DNA of 35,884 nucleotides from CAYPHJ01 sp964410485. Its GTDB lineage: Bacteria; Desulfobacterota; Binatia; UBA9968. This document shows positions 24,029 to 32,032 of the stretch, piece after piece. Each line of letters opens with the position of its first letter. Positions within the stretch are counted from its first letter, which is position 1. The DNA is taken from the NCBI GenBank assembly GCA_964410485.1, contig CAYPHJ010000043.1:1-35884 (forward strand), given 5' to 3'. Below the pieces are notes generated by a model. The model saw nothing but the letters and a program-made list of their open reading frames with translations, ran no database searches and was not told the DNA's origin. Both the position numbers and the translations under genes were made by a program.

Positions 24029-24734
24029 ATTTATCGTTAAGTAAAGAAAGAGCCGCGAAAGCGGCTTTTTTTATTTGGGGGTGAGCGCTGTCGCTCGCTT
24101 CGCGAAGGGCGGTAAGAAACCGCTCGGATGGGCTACCCAGCGCCGCCAATGTGATCGCCGCCACGTTGCGGACGCGCACATCGGGATCGTTTAAAAAAAG
24201 GTCGAGGAGCGCCTGCTTGCCATTGTCATCCACGTGAGACATTGCTTTCAGAGTGATCACGGCGGCAACCCGAACCAGGGGAACGGTATCGTTCAACGCC
24301 CTGAACACCAACTCTCGCCTGCGTCCATCGTCCAGCCGTAGCTCGCGCATGCAATAAAGAGTCATCCTCCGTTGCGTTGGAGTTCCGCTGGCGCATAGAT
24401 CCACAAGCCGTTCGCTGATACGCGCATCCGATCTCGCCAACTTTGTCAGTAGAAGGGCAATAGCCCAGCGCACCTCCGAATCATCATGATCGAGCGCATC
24501 TTCCAACGCACGCAGGACGGCCGAGGATGGTTGCGACAGCTGCGCCAGCACGTAGGCGAGCGCCCAGAGATTCTTCGGTTGCGCGCTGGCGAGGCGTTGC
24601 TCGAGAATGGTTTTGACGGCTGCTGAGCCAGAGCCGAGCATCGTCAGCTCGTCGACTGCGGCGCGTATTTTGGCCTTGTCTAAATCGTCCAACGTGGCGA
24701 TCAGCGCCGCATATCTCCCAGCCTCATTCTTCAT
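24027..24734 (-). CDS. HEAT-repeat protein
   Basis: A 235-aa all-helical protein built of about five HEAT/PBS-lyase-like repeats, for example LEDALDHDDSEVRWAIALLL, NDTVPLVRVAAVITLKAM and NDPDVRVRNVAAITLAALG. These form curved solenoids for protein binding. The ATG at 24734 (MKNEAGRY) with GAGG about 9 nt upstream is preferred to an earlier in-frame start at 24782, whose first residues look untranslated. There is no signal peptide. The partner is unknown. The last codons overlap the small RNA terminator in antisense. Confidence 0.82.
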   Translation of the reverse strand: MKNEAGRYAALIATLDDLDKAKIRAAVDELTMLGSGSAAVKTILEQRLASAQPKNLWALAYVLAQLSQPSSAVLRALEDALDHDDSEVRWAIALLLTKLARSDARISERLVDLCASGTPTQRRMTLYCMRELRLDDGRRRELVFRALNDTVPLVRVAAVITLKAMSHVDDNGKQALLDLFLNDPDVRVRNVAAITLAALGSPSERFLTALREASDSAHPQIKKAAFAALSLLNDK

Positions 24735-24832
24735 GGTCGTGGTCCTCGGTTTGCGCGTTTGCGCGGGCGACCCGCCGATCACCCTTGCTCTTTAACCCGA
24801 GGCGCGAAACTGGTGACGGGTCCGCGGCGGAT

Positions 24833-26032
24833 TTAGATTTCGAGGAACTGCGGGCAGTCCGTGAGATTGCGATTGCCGCCGGGCGTGACGAGCACGACAT
24901 CTTCGAGGCGCACGCCACCTACTCCGAGATAGTAAAGGCCGGGCTCGACGGTAACGACATGCCCCGCACGGAGCGGCGCCTCTACCGGCGCGATTCTCGG
25001 CAGCTCATGAATATCGAGCCCCAGCCCGTGACCCGTGCCATGGAAGAAGCCCTGCATCCTTCCGTTGATCCTTCCCGTGCGGAAGCCACGCGCTTCAAAC
25101 AGGGCCAGGATTTGTTGGTGGACGTCCTTGCCATTTACGCCTTGCCTAATTCTATCAAAGCCGAGCTGCTGCCCGGCCTGGACCGTGACGTACATTTCCT
25201 TTAGCTTGTCCGATGCTCGCCCGCGGACGACGGTTCGACTCAAATCGCCGAAATAGCCGGTTTTCTGCGAGCGCGGAAAGATATCGAAGATAATCGAGGT
25301 ATGAGCTTTGATAGGACCACTGCCTTCGTGATGCGGATCGACACACTGATTACCGGAGGAAATAATCGTATGGCTCGGCACCCAACCCTGCGCCATGATC
25401 GTTGTATTGACGATGGATTTTAGCGTCTCGGAGGTGAGACGAGCGCCGTTCAGATAGAGATAGCGATCTCGGCCGATTTTGGTTCGTTTCAGCGCGCGAA
25501 TTCCTGCCTCGAGCCCGAGCTTTGCCGCCGCCAACGATTCGGTAATGTGCCGGACTTCTGCGGCCGACTTGATTTCCCGCTCTGCGAAGAATGGATCGCG
25601 TTTGATCTTCAGCCTATACCCCTTGGCGCGGAGCTGATCGGCCAACAGGGCGGGAAAATTGGCCGGAACCACCAATGAGCGAATGCCGCGTTCGCGAAAT
25701 AGCAGGTCGAGGACGCCGACGATGGTCGGGCTCGACTTGCTCATCCGGCGAAGCTTTTTCTGATAGAGGGAAAGGGATAAAACACGATCGACGCAAGCTT
25801 GCTTCCTGGCGCGATCGATTTCCAAATCGCTCATGACCGCGACCTTTTTTCCTTTGTGTTCAAAAAAGATGAAGGGATCGGGAACGAAAAAACCCACCGC
25901 ATAAAGCATGTTCGAATCGCCTTCGCTGGCGGCGACAAGAAGTTGGGCGTGATCCTTTGGCAGCGATTGGGAATTGGGCTTAGCCGAGGCGGATAGGCTC
26001 CTTTTGACTTGGGTCGGTTTTGCTTGGAACAT
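24833..26032 (-). CDS. M24-family metallopeptidase (Xaa-Pro aminopeptidase-like)
   Basis: A 399-aa pita-bread-fold enzyme with an N-terminal creatinase-like domain (about 1-165) and the catalytic domain after it. Five metal ligands are visible: Asp in SIIFDIFPR, Asp in FGDLSRTV, His in GTGHGLGLDIHE, Glu in TVEPGLYY and Glu in GGVRLEDVV. Family members cleave the bond before proline in peptides. The ATG at 26032 (MFQAKPTQ) is preferred to an upstream TTG. It is divergent from the acyl-CoA carboxylase genes, sharing an upstream region of about 166 bp. Confidence 0.9.
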   Translation of the reverse strand: MFQAKPTQVKRSLSASAKPNSQSLPKDHAQLLVAASEGDSNMLYAVGFFVPDPFIFFEHKGKKVAVMSDLEIDRARKQACVDRVLSLSLYQKKLRRMSKSSPTIVGVLDLLFRERGIRSLVVPANFPALLADQLRAKGYRLKIKRDPFFAEREIKSAAEVRHITESLAAAKLGLEAGIRALKRTKIGRDRYLYLNGARLTSETLKSIVNTTIMAQGWVPSHTIISSGNQCVDPHHEGSGPIKAHTSIIFDIFPRSQKTGYFGDLSRTVVRGRASDKLKEMYVTVQAGQQLGFDRIRQGVNGKDVHQQILALFEARGFRTGRINGRMQGFFHGTGHGLGLDIHELPRIAPVEAPLRAGHVVTVEPGLYYLGVGGVRLEDVVLVTPGGNRNLTDCPQFLEI

Positions 26033-26114
26033 CGTCGTCGCGGTTGCTAGCAAAAGGTAGCAATTTCACCCCGCAACTGCAAGGCGCTATCGCCGTCGTG
26101 CGAGGGTATTTCTG

Positions 26115-26142
26115 TTGACACATCGGGCTCTTCTGTTATGAT
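26115..26142 (+). promoter_or_regulatory. Sigma-70 promoter of the acyl-CoA carboxylase operon
   Basis: TTGACA (26115-26120), 16-bp spacer, TATGAT (26137-26142), predicting a start near 26149 and a leader of about 50 nt before the ATG at 26199. Confidence 0.7.
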
Positions 26143-26198
26143 GCGCCCATTTTCTGGCGCTGCAAACCAGTTACACTCCTGAGGAACCACTTCTCTTA

Positions 26199-27746
26199 AT
26201 GGCGACGCGTAATGTCGAGCGCTTTCGTGAGTTGAACGAGCGGGCCGAGGCCGGCGGCGGCGAGGTGCGCTCCCGGCGTCAGCACGAACAGGGCAAGCTC
26301 CTGGCGCGCGAGAGACTCGACATCCTGCTGGATAGCGGCAGTTTTGTCGAAACCGATCGATTGCGCACGCATACCTGCACCGATTTTGGCATGGACCAGC
26401 AAAAATTTCTCGGCGATGCGGTCGTGACCGGCTACGGCGCAATCGACGGCCGGCTCGTGTACGTTTATTCGCAGGATTTTACCGTCTTTGGCGGGAGCCT
26501 GAGCGGCGTGGTTGCCGAGAAAATCTGTAAAATCATGGATATGGCCATGAAAAACGGCGCGCCCATCGTCGGCATCAACGATTCGGGTGGCGCTAGAATT
26601 CAGGAAGGCGTCACCAGCCTTGCGGGCTATGGGGAAATCTTCCAAAGGAATGTCATGGCATCGGGCGTAGTGCCGCAGATCTCAGCCATCATGGGCCCGT
26701 GTGCCGGCGGCGCGGTCTATTCCCCGGCCATTACGGATTTCATCTTCATGGTGAAGACGAGCGGCTATATGTTCATTACCGGCCCGGATGTGATCAAGGC
26801 CGTCACGCACGAAGAAGTGACCAAAGAAGATCTCGGTGGCGCCGAGACCCACGCAAGCAAGAGCGGCGTATGTCACTTTATGGCCAACACTGACAAGGAC
26901 TGTCTGCTCATGATCCGCGAGCTCGTGGGTTTCTTGCCGAGCAATAATCAAGAAGACCCGCCGTTTCGTCCGACGGATGATGACCCGTTGCGGCGCGATC
27001 GAACACTGCGGGATCTCGTGCCGGATAATCCCAATCGCCCCTACGACATGAAAGCGCTGATTCAGGCTGTCGTCGACGACGGCTACTTCTACTCAGTGCA
27101 AAGCGATTTTGCCCCCAATATCCTCGTGGGTTTCGCGCGTTTGGGCGGTCGCTCGGTGGGAATCGTGGCCAATCAGCCGGCGAGTTTGGCCGGCTGCCTC
27201 GATATCAACGCGTCTGTTAAAGCGGCGCGGTTCATCCGCTTTTGCGATTGCTTCAATATTCCTCTGGTCACCTTTGTGGATGTCCCCGGTTTCCTCCCAG
27301 GAACCACTCAGGAGTATGAAGGCATCATTCGTCATGGTGCGAAATTGCTTTACGCCTATGCCGAGGCGACGGTGCCGAAAGTCACTATAGTGACGCGCAA
27401 GGCTTATGGCGGTGGTTACATCGTGATGTCCAGCAAGCATCTTCGCGGCGATGTGAATCTCGCCTACCCCACAGGAGAAATCGCCGTCATGGGTCCGGAA
27501 GGCGCCATCAACATCGTTTTTCGCGACGCGCTGCAGCGTGCGGAGAACTCTGCCAAGGCTCGGGAAGACTTGGTTCAGCAATACCGCGAGACGTTTGCCA
27601 ATCCGTTCAAAGCGGCCGAGTCGGGTTATATCGACGCCATTATCCATCCCGAGGACACTCGCCCGACACTGATCCGCGCTTTGGAGATGCTGAAAACGAA
27701 ACAGGATCGCAATCCTCCGAAAAAGCATGGCAACATTCCCCTGTAG
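26199..27746 (+). CDS. Acyl-CoA carboxylase carboxyltransferase subunit (propionyl-CoA carboxylase beta-like)
   Basis: A 515-aa biotin-dependent carboxyltransferase. It transfers CO2 from carboxybiotin to an acyl-CoA (propionyl-, acetyl- or related). Motifs: RERLDILLDSGSF near the start, INDSGGARIQEGV and GPCAGGAVYSPAITDF forming the first oxyanion hole, then FVDVPGFLPGT and RKAYGGGYIVMSS with the second. Similarity is closest to PccB/MmdA type subunits. The ATG has GAGGA 13 nt upstream. Biotin carboxylase and carrier follow; together they form a complete enzyme, used for propionate or odd-chain/branched acid metabolism, or for malonyl-CoA for the fatty acid genes further on. Confidence 0.94.
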   Translation: MATRNVERFRELNERAEAGGGEVRSRRQHEQGKLLARERLDILLDSGSFVETDRLRTHTCTDFGMDQQKFLGDAVVTGYGAIDGRLVYVYSQDFTVFGGSLSGVVAEKICKIMDMAMKNGAPIVGINDSGGARIQEGVTSLAGYGEIFQRNVMASGVVPQISAIMGPCAGGAVYSPAITDFIFMVKTSGYMFITGPDVIKAVTHEEVTKEDLGGAETHASKSGVCHFMANTDKDCLLMIRELVGFLPSNNQEDPPFRPTDDDPLRRDRTLRDLVPDNPNRPYDMKALIQAVVDDGYFYSVQSDFAPNILVGFARLGGRSVGIVANQPASLAGCLDINASVKAARFIRFCDCFNIPLVTFVDVPGFLPGTTQEYEGIIRHGAKLLYAYAEATVPKVTIVTRKAYGGGYIVMSSKHLRGDVNLAYPTGEIAVMGPEGAINIVFRDALQRAENSAKAREDLVQQYRETFANPFKAAESGYIDAIIHPEDTRPTLIRALEMLKTKQDRNPPKKHGNIPL

Positions 27747-27750
27747 ACAA

Positions 27751-27838
27751 GGCGGAGTACTGGGGTAGTGGAGTGATGTATTTGAAACCAATACTCCGAT
27801 ACTCCAGTCCTCCAACATTCCTGGCACACTTGTGTGCC
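27751..27838. repeat. Inverted repeats between carboxyltransferase and biotin carboxylase genes
   Basis: GGCGGAGTACTGGGGTAGTG (from 27751) pairs imperfectly with ATACTCCGATACTCCAGTCC (27791-27810). A separate perfect palindrome GGCACACTTGTGTGCC lies at 27823-27838. Both fall in the 150-bp gap inside the operon and could modulate expression of the downstream genes or be an inserted element. Confidence 0.5.
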
Positions 27839-27896
27839 TTGCTCGTGCCCCCTTACGGGGTTTGTCTGCCGGTTGCGTAAAGGATGAATCCGTTTC

Positions 27897-29438
27897 ATGT
27901 TTAAGCGTCTTCTGATAGCCAATCGCGGCGAAATCGCCGTTCGCATCGTGCGTGCCTGTCGCGAACTCGATATCGAGACCGTCGCCGTTTATTCAGAAGC
28001 CGACCGCGAATCGCTCCACGTTAAGTATGCCGATTACGCTTATCCGATCGGTCCGCCGCCCTCGACCCAAAGCTACCTCGTGAGTGACCGCATCATTGAG
28101 GTGGCGCGGGAAAGCGGCGCCGAAGCGGTTCATCCCGGATACGGATTTTTGGCCGAAAACGCAGAATTCGCGCTGCGCTGCGAAAAAGAAGGGGTCGTAT
28201 TTATTGGCCCGCCGGCCCACGTTATCGAGCAGATGGGGGACAAAGTCAAAGCTCGGCAGATCATGAAAGCAGCGGGTGTGCCCGTCGTCCCTGGATCGGA
28301 TGGTATTTTGAATTCGGAAGAGGAGGTCCTGCAAGGCGCCGAACTCACGGGCTATCCCTTCATGCTCAAGGCCGTGGCGGGTGGCGGCGGCAAAGGTTTA
28401 CGGCTGGTGCGCGCGCCGCGAGAGGTCCGGTCGGCGTACCGTGCGGTCCGATCGGAAGCGGCTTCTTCGTTCGGCGACCCGCGATTGTATATCGAGAAGT
28501 ACATCCAGAAGCCGCGTCACATCGAAATTCAGATCTTGGCCGATCAATACGGCAGAGTCATCCACCTTTTCGACCGTGAATGCTCAATTCAGCGCCGCCA
28601 CCAGAAGGTCATTGAAGAAGCGCCTGCCCCCGGTCTGGACGACCGGATGCGGCGGCGGATCGGGCGCATCGCACTCCAGGGCGCGCGCGCAGTCGGTTAC
28701 ATCGGGGCGGGCACGCTGGAGTTCCTTCTCGACGGCGAGCGGAACTTTTATTTCCTTGAGATGAACACCCGACTGCAGGTCGAGCACGCCGTGACCGAGC
28801 GCGTTGTGGGGATCGACCTGGTGAAAGCTCAGATCGAGATCGCGGCCGGTGGTTATTTGCCGTGGCGACAACGCCACATTACCCAGACGGGGCACGCAAT
28901 CGAGTGCCGCATCTATGCAGAAGATCCCGAGAATGACTTTATGCCCTGCCCCGGCAAAATTGAGGGACTCAGACTCCCGGAAGGTCTCGGATTGCGCAAC
29001 GACTGCGGTGTTTATGAAGGAGCCGAGGTCTCGATCTACTATGATCCCATGATCGCGAAGTTGATTACCTGGGGCGAGAACAGAGTGGAGGCGATTCTGC
29101 GCATGCGCCGTGCCCTGCGCGAGTACCAGGTCCGAGGAATCAAGACCAACATCGCGTTCCATCAGTGGATACTGCGTCATCCCCGGTTCATGTCGGGCGA
29201 TTTCAATACGGGCTTTATCGATCAGGAATATCGAGTCACGGTACGGGATGATCTCTTTCCGCACAAGCAAATCGCCCTGGCTTCGGCAGCCATCGCAGCG
29301 CTTCATCGCGATCATGAAAGGACTCTAGAGCTGCTGGAAAAGCGGGCCGCCGAACAATCTAAATGGCGGGAGCAAGGGAAGCGAACCGCCTTGCGGCAGT
29401 TTTCCACCTTCAATGGTCGCGGCTGGAGACGCACCTAG
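27897..29438 (+). CDS. Biotin carboxylase subunit of acyl-CoA carboxylase
   Basis: A 513-aa ATP-grasp enzyme that carboxylates biotin with bicarbonate and ATP. Order of motifs: FKRLLIANRGEIAVRIVRAC, VHPGYGFLAENAEFA, the glycine-rich lid AVAGGGGKGLRLV, RHIEIQILADQYG, HLFDRECSIQRRHQKVIEEA, FLEMNTRLQVEHAVTE, and ECRIYAEDP. All are complete. It is longer than AccC (about 450 aa) by a C-terminal helical tail rich in Arg and Glu, typical of propionyl/acyl-CoA carboxylase subunits that are not fused to the carrier. The carrier gene starts 8 bp later. Confidence 0.95.
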   Translation: MFKRLLIANRGEIAVRIVRACRELDIETVAVYSEADRESLHVKYADYAYPIGPPPSTQSYLVSDRIIEVARESGAEAVHPGYGFLAENAEFALRCEKEGVVFIGPPAHVIEQMGDKVKARQIMKAAGVPVVPGSDGILNSEEEVLQGAELTGYPFMLKAVAGGGGKGLRLVRAPREVRSAYRAVRSEAASSFGDPRLYIEKYIQKPRHIEIQILADQYGRVIHLFDRECSIQRRHQKVIEEAPAPGLDDRMRRRIGRIALQGARAVGYIGAGTLEFLLDGERNFYFLEMNTRLQVEHAVTERVVGIDLVKAQIEIAAGGYLPWRQRHITQTGHAIECRIYAEDPENDFMPCPGKIEGLRLPEGLGLRNDCGVYEGAEVSIYYDPMIAKLITWGENRVEAILRMRRALREYQVRGIKTNIAFHQWILRHPRFMSGDFNTGFIDQEYRVTVRDDLFPHKQIALASAAIAALHRDHERTLELLEKRAAEQSKWREQGKRTALRQFSTFNGRGWRRT

Positions 29439-29446
29439 GGCGTGCT

Positions 29447-29947
29447 ATGGCCTTTATCGCCAAACTGGGAGAAGAAAGTTCCGTTGTCGAAATCGAAGAG
29501 ATCGGCAAGGGTGTTTACCGCGTTGTGGTGGAGGGCAACGAGTTTCTGGTCGACGGCAAGAAAACCGGCCGCACCAGTTACTCTCTGATTGTTAATAGTC
29601 GCTCGTTTGAGATCGAGGTTGACCACAGCGAAGATGAATACCGCGTGCTGGTTGACGGCCGCAACTATCGAGTTCATCTGATCGACGAGAGACGGGTCCG
29701 GGTGGGCATGCAAGCGGGCACCGAACTACAAGGACGCCAGAAAATTTCCGTGCCCATGCCCGGCAAAGTCATTGCTGTCCTGGTTTCTGAAGGTGATGCA
29801 GTTGAAAAGGGGCAGGGTCTTGTTATTGTCGAAGCTATGAAGATGGAAAATGAGGTGCGCAGCCCGATCACCGGAAAGGTGAGTGAGATCACGGTGAAGC
29901 CGGGAGAAACAGTGGAGGCGGGCGCAGTTCTGGCGGTCGTGGAGTGA
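29447..29947 (+). CDS. Biotin carboxyl carrier protein of acyl-CoA carboxylase
   Basis: A 166-aa biotinyl carrier. The C-terminal domain (about 95-166) has the biotinylation motif EAMKMEN within VIVEAMKMENEVRSPITGKV. The N-terminal half is a beta-rich region like the linker (BT) domain of PCC alpha subunits (VEGNEFLVDGKK, LVDGRNYRVHL). ATG 29447 with TAGGG just upstream is chosen; the frame opens earlier within the biotin carboxylase gene. It completes a three-subunit acyl-CoA carboxylase encoded in one direction. Confidence 0.93.
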   Translation: MAFIAKLGEESSVVEIEEIGKGVYRVVVEGNEFLVDGKKTGRTSYSLIVNSRSFEIEVDHSEDEYRVLVDGRNYRVHLIDERRVRVGMQAGTELQGRQKISVPMPGKVIAVLVSEGDAVEKGQGLVIVEAMKMENEVRSPITGKVSEITVKPGETVEAGAVLAVVE

Positions 29948-29965
29948 GCCGCAGGTTTTCGCCAA

Positions 29966-30000
29966 GACAATCTTGTCAGTCCATTTCTTTCATGTTATAG
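29966..30000 (+). promoter_or_regulatory. Possible promoter with palindrome upstream of the arginine decarboxylase gene
   Basis: TTGTCA (29973-29978), 16-bp spacer, TTATAG (29995-30000). The palindrome GACAATCTTGTC (29966-29977) overlaps the -35 box and could be an operator. The start codon follows 10 bp after the -10 box, so the transcript would be nearly leaderless. Confidence 0.3.
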
Positions 30001-30010
30001 ACGACGAAAA

Positions 30011-30595
30011 ATGATTCCCAAAAAATGTTTTTTTACAAAAGGGGTGGGCGTCCATAAGGAAAAGTTGGCGTCATTTGAGCTTGCGTTGAGAAGCGCGGGG
30101 CTGGCGTATTGCAACCTGGTGCTCGTCTCCAGTATCTACCCGCCGTTGTGCAAGCGGATCTCCAAAGAAGAAGGTATTAAGTTGTTACGCCCCGGGGAAA
30201 TCGTTTTTTGTGTTTACGATCGCGAGAGCACGAACGAGCCGAACCGTTTGGTGGCGGCTTCCGTAGGCGTCGCAATCCCTGCCGATCAGGAACAATACGG
30301 TTACCTGTCGGAACACCATTCTTTCGGCGAGACCGAAGAGAAAGCCGGCGAGTACGCCGAAGATCTGGCAGCGAGCATGCTTGCAACGACCTTGGGAATC
30401 GAGTTCGATCCTGACACAGCGTGGGACGAACGAGAAAATCTTTTCAAAATGTCCGGCAAAATTGTGCGTACCTCCAACATCACCCAGTCCGCCATAGGCA
30501 ACAAGGACGGTCTGTGGACGACCGTGTTTGCCGCGTGTGTGTTTATCAACGATGATAGCAACGGCAACTCTTCGCCGCGTTTACCCACCCCATAA
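30011..30595 (+). CDS. Pyruvoyl-dependent arginine decarboxylase
   Basis: A 194-aa PvlArgDC-family proenzyme that makes agmatine, the precursor of polyamines. The chain self-cleaves at a Ser-Ser bond to form the pyruvoyl group: the site is in NLVLVSSIYPP, with the usual small beta subunit before it and alpha after. Other family blocks: GEIVFCVYDRESTNEPNRL, ASVGVAIP, GYLSEHHSFGETEEKAGEYA and the C-terminal WTTVFAACVFI. The ATG at 30011 gives MIPKKCFFTKGVGVHKEKL, the expected N-terminus. It lies alone after the carboxylase genes, and its 3' end is 7 bp from a dispersed repeat copy. Confidence 0.93.
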   Translation: MIPKKCFFTKGVGVHKEKLASFELALRSAGLAYCNLVLVSSIYPPLCKRISKEEGIKLLRPGEIVFCVYDRESTNEPNRLVAASVGVAIPADQEQYGYLSEHHSFGETEEKAGEYAEDLAASMLATTLGIEFDPDTAWDERENLFKMSGKIVRTSNITQSAIGNKDGLWTTVFAACVFINDDSNGNSSPRLPTP

Positions 30596-30602
30596 CAGGC
30601 CC

Positions 30603-30642
30603 CGCTACGCGAGGCATTTCAAATAGTAGATTTCAGATTTCA
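30603..30642. repeat. Dispersed repeat, copy 2
   Basis: 36 of 40 bases identical to 22846-22885, beginning CGCTACGCGAGG and ending AGATTTCAGATTTCA. It is 7 bp after the arginine decarboxylase stop; the rest of the gap to tatC (to 30794) holds no gene that I can see. Confidence 0.7.
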
Positions 30643-30794
30643 AAAAAAGCGCAGTCATGCTTCTCAGCGCTCAGCGTTTCATATCTCGGACTCACAATGG
30701 CCTGTTCAGGTATCTTGGGAGCGGGGAACTCTAAACCCGAAACTCGAAACTACTCTTATGCCCTTCTCTCAGGCCTGAGCGTTCATAATCTGGG

Positions 30795-31559
30795 TTAGCT
30801 GCCCGAGCTTTTTGACCCCCGGCTCGCGCAGTAGGCCACTCCGATGCTGATTCCGTAAAGAAAGACCAGTGGAATCAGCAAAAGCACCTGAGAGACGACA
30901 TCGGGGGGCGTCAAAATCGCTGCCAGGATCGTCATGACGATGATCGCGTAGCGCGCCTGCCGGATCAAGAATCGATGGTCGATCATGCCGACCCGGGCAA
31001 GGAAGTACGCGACCACCGGCAGCTCGAACATAACCCCGAACGCCAGCACCAGGCGGGAGACGAGGGAGAGATAATCGCCGACGCGGATCATGGGCTGGAC
31101 TCCAATGGCTTCGTATCTGCGCAAGAGAAATTCGAGCCCAAGCTGCAAAACAACCAGATAACAGAACGTTACTCCGGTGAGAAAAAGGAGCGAGCCAAAC
31201 AAAACGAAACTGCGGGTGTATTTTTTTTCATGCTCGTAGAGGCCGGGTGCGACAAATTGCCAGGCTTGCCAGAGCAGAACCGGCAAGGCCACAACGATAG
31301 CGGCGAAGAATGCTATTTTTATTTGCGTCAGGAAAGCTTCCGCCACGGCGGTACCGATGACGGTGAGCCCTGAAATCTCCAAACCGCGCAGGGGAGCCAC
31401 CAGCACAACAAAGATTCTGTCGACGAAGGCGAAACAGGCGAGGAAAGCCACGCCAATGGCCGCGAAGGATTTGATGAGACGCGACCGCAGCTCTGCCAGA
31501 TGGGAGGTGAAGGGCATCTGGAGATCGACAGGATGCCCTCGACCGTCGCGCTTTTTCAC
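30795..31559 (-). CDS. tatC: Sec-independent protein translocase TatC
   Basis: A 254-aa polytopic membrane protein with six helices that recognises twin-arginine signals. Conserved features: MPFTSHLAELRSRLIKS at the N-terminus (signal-binding Glu), FVAPGLYEHEKKY after the second helix, VGDYLSLVSRLVLAFGVMFE, and LAAILTPPDVVSQVLLLIP. Start overlaps the stop of tatB/A by 4 bp (ATGA). MsrP in this window is a Tat substrate; the hydrogenase subunits show no Tat signal. Confidence 0.96.
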   Translation of the reverse strand: MKKRDGRGHPVDLQMPFTSHLAELRSRLIKSFAAIGVAFLACFAFVDRIFVVLVAPLRGLEISGLTVIGTAVAEAFLTQIKIAFFAAIVVALPVLLWQAWQFVAPGLYEHEKKYTRSFVLFGSLLFLTGVTFCYLVVLQLGLEFLLRRYEAIGVQPMIRVGDYLSLVSRLVLAFGVMFELPVVAYFLARVGMIDHRFLIRQARYAIIVMTILAAILTPPDVVSQVLLLIPLVFLYGISIGVAYCASRGSKSSGS

Positions 31560-31831
31560 TTTTTCTCTGATGGAGAGGTTGGGTCAGGCGGCGCAGCGCC
31601 TTCGACCGGCGGCTCGGCTAAAGGAGGTTCCTCCGGGATTGGCGTGTCCGGGGAGTCTTCGATCTCGTGGTCCATCTTGCGAAACTCATCTTGCAGTTCG
31701 TCTGTGGCCCGGCGAAACTCCGCCATGCTTTTGCCGAGAGCGCGCGCCAGTTCGGGGAGCTTTTTTGGTCCAAGAACAATCAGAGCGACGGCCAGGATGA
31801 GTAGAAGCTCCGGCATGCCGATGCCGAACAT
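31556..31831 (-). CDS. TatA/TatB-family translocase subunit
   Basis: A 91-aa protein with the usual N-terminal membrane helix (GMPELLLILAVALIVLGPKK), the hinge GPKKLPELARALGKSM and an amphipathic helix (AEFRRATDELQDEF), then an acidic proline-rich tail (PIPEEPPLAEPPVEG). The N-terminal Glu in MPEL favours a TatB-like role; a single gene may serve both functions. Overlaps tatC by 4 bp. Confidence 0.93.
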   Translation of the reverse strand: MFGIGMPELLLILAVALIVLGPKKLPELARALGKSMAEFRRATDELQDEFRKMDHEIEDSPDTPIPEEPPLAEPPVEGAAPPDPTSPSEKK

Positions 31832-32032
31832 AGTAAACCTCCAGCGGCTAAGCTAGATAATTTCACAGCCGTTGGCAAGTGGAGGTCCGGCGCTGTTTGT
31901 AACCAAGGTAAATGTAGGGCCGGCCCTGCGTGCCGCCCGGCCCAGACGTAGCTTTGAGCGACATCTATGCCAAGCCCAGGCGGCACATCGCTCGGGTTTG
32001 TTAGTTTCATGGGAGGATGGTAAAACTTCGGG

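Noticed and set aside
24051..24075. AGCCGC-GAAA-GCGGCT hairpin followed by seven T, like an intrinsic terminator
   Set aside because: It lies within the HEAT-repeat coding sequence (KKAAFAALSLL) and downstream of a stronger terminator for the small RNA; probably a coincidence of Ala codons, though it could add to termination on the plus strand.
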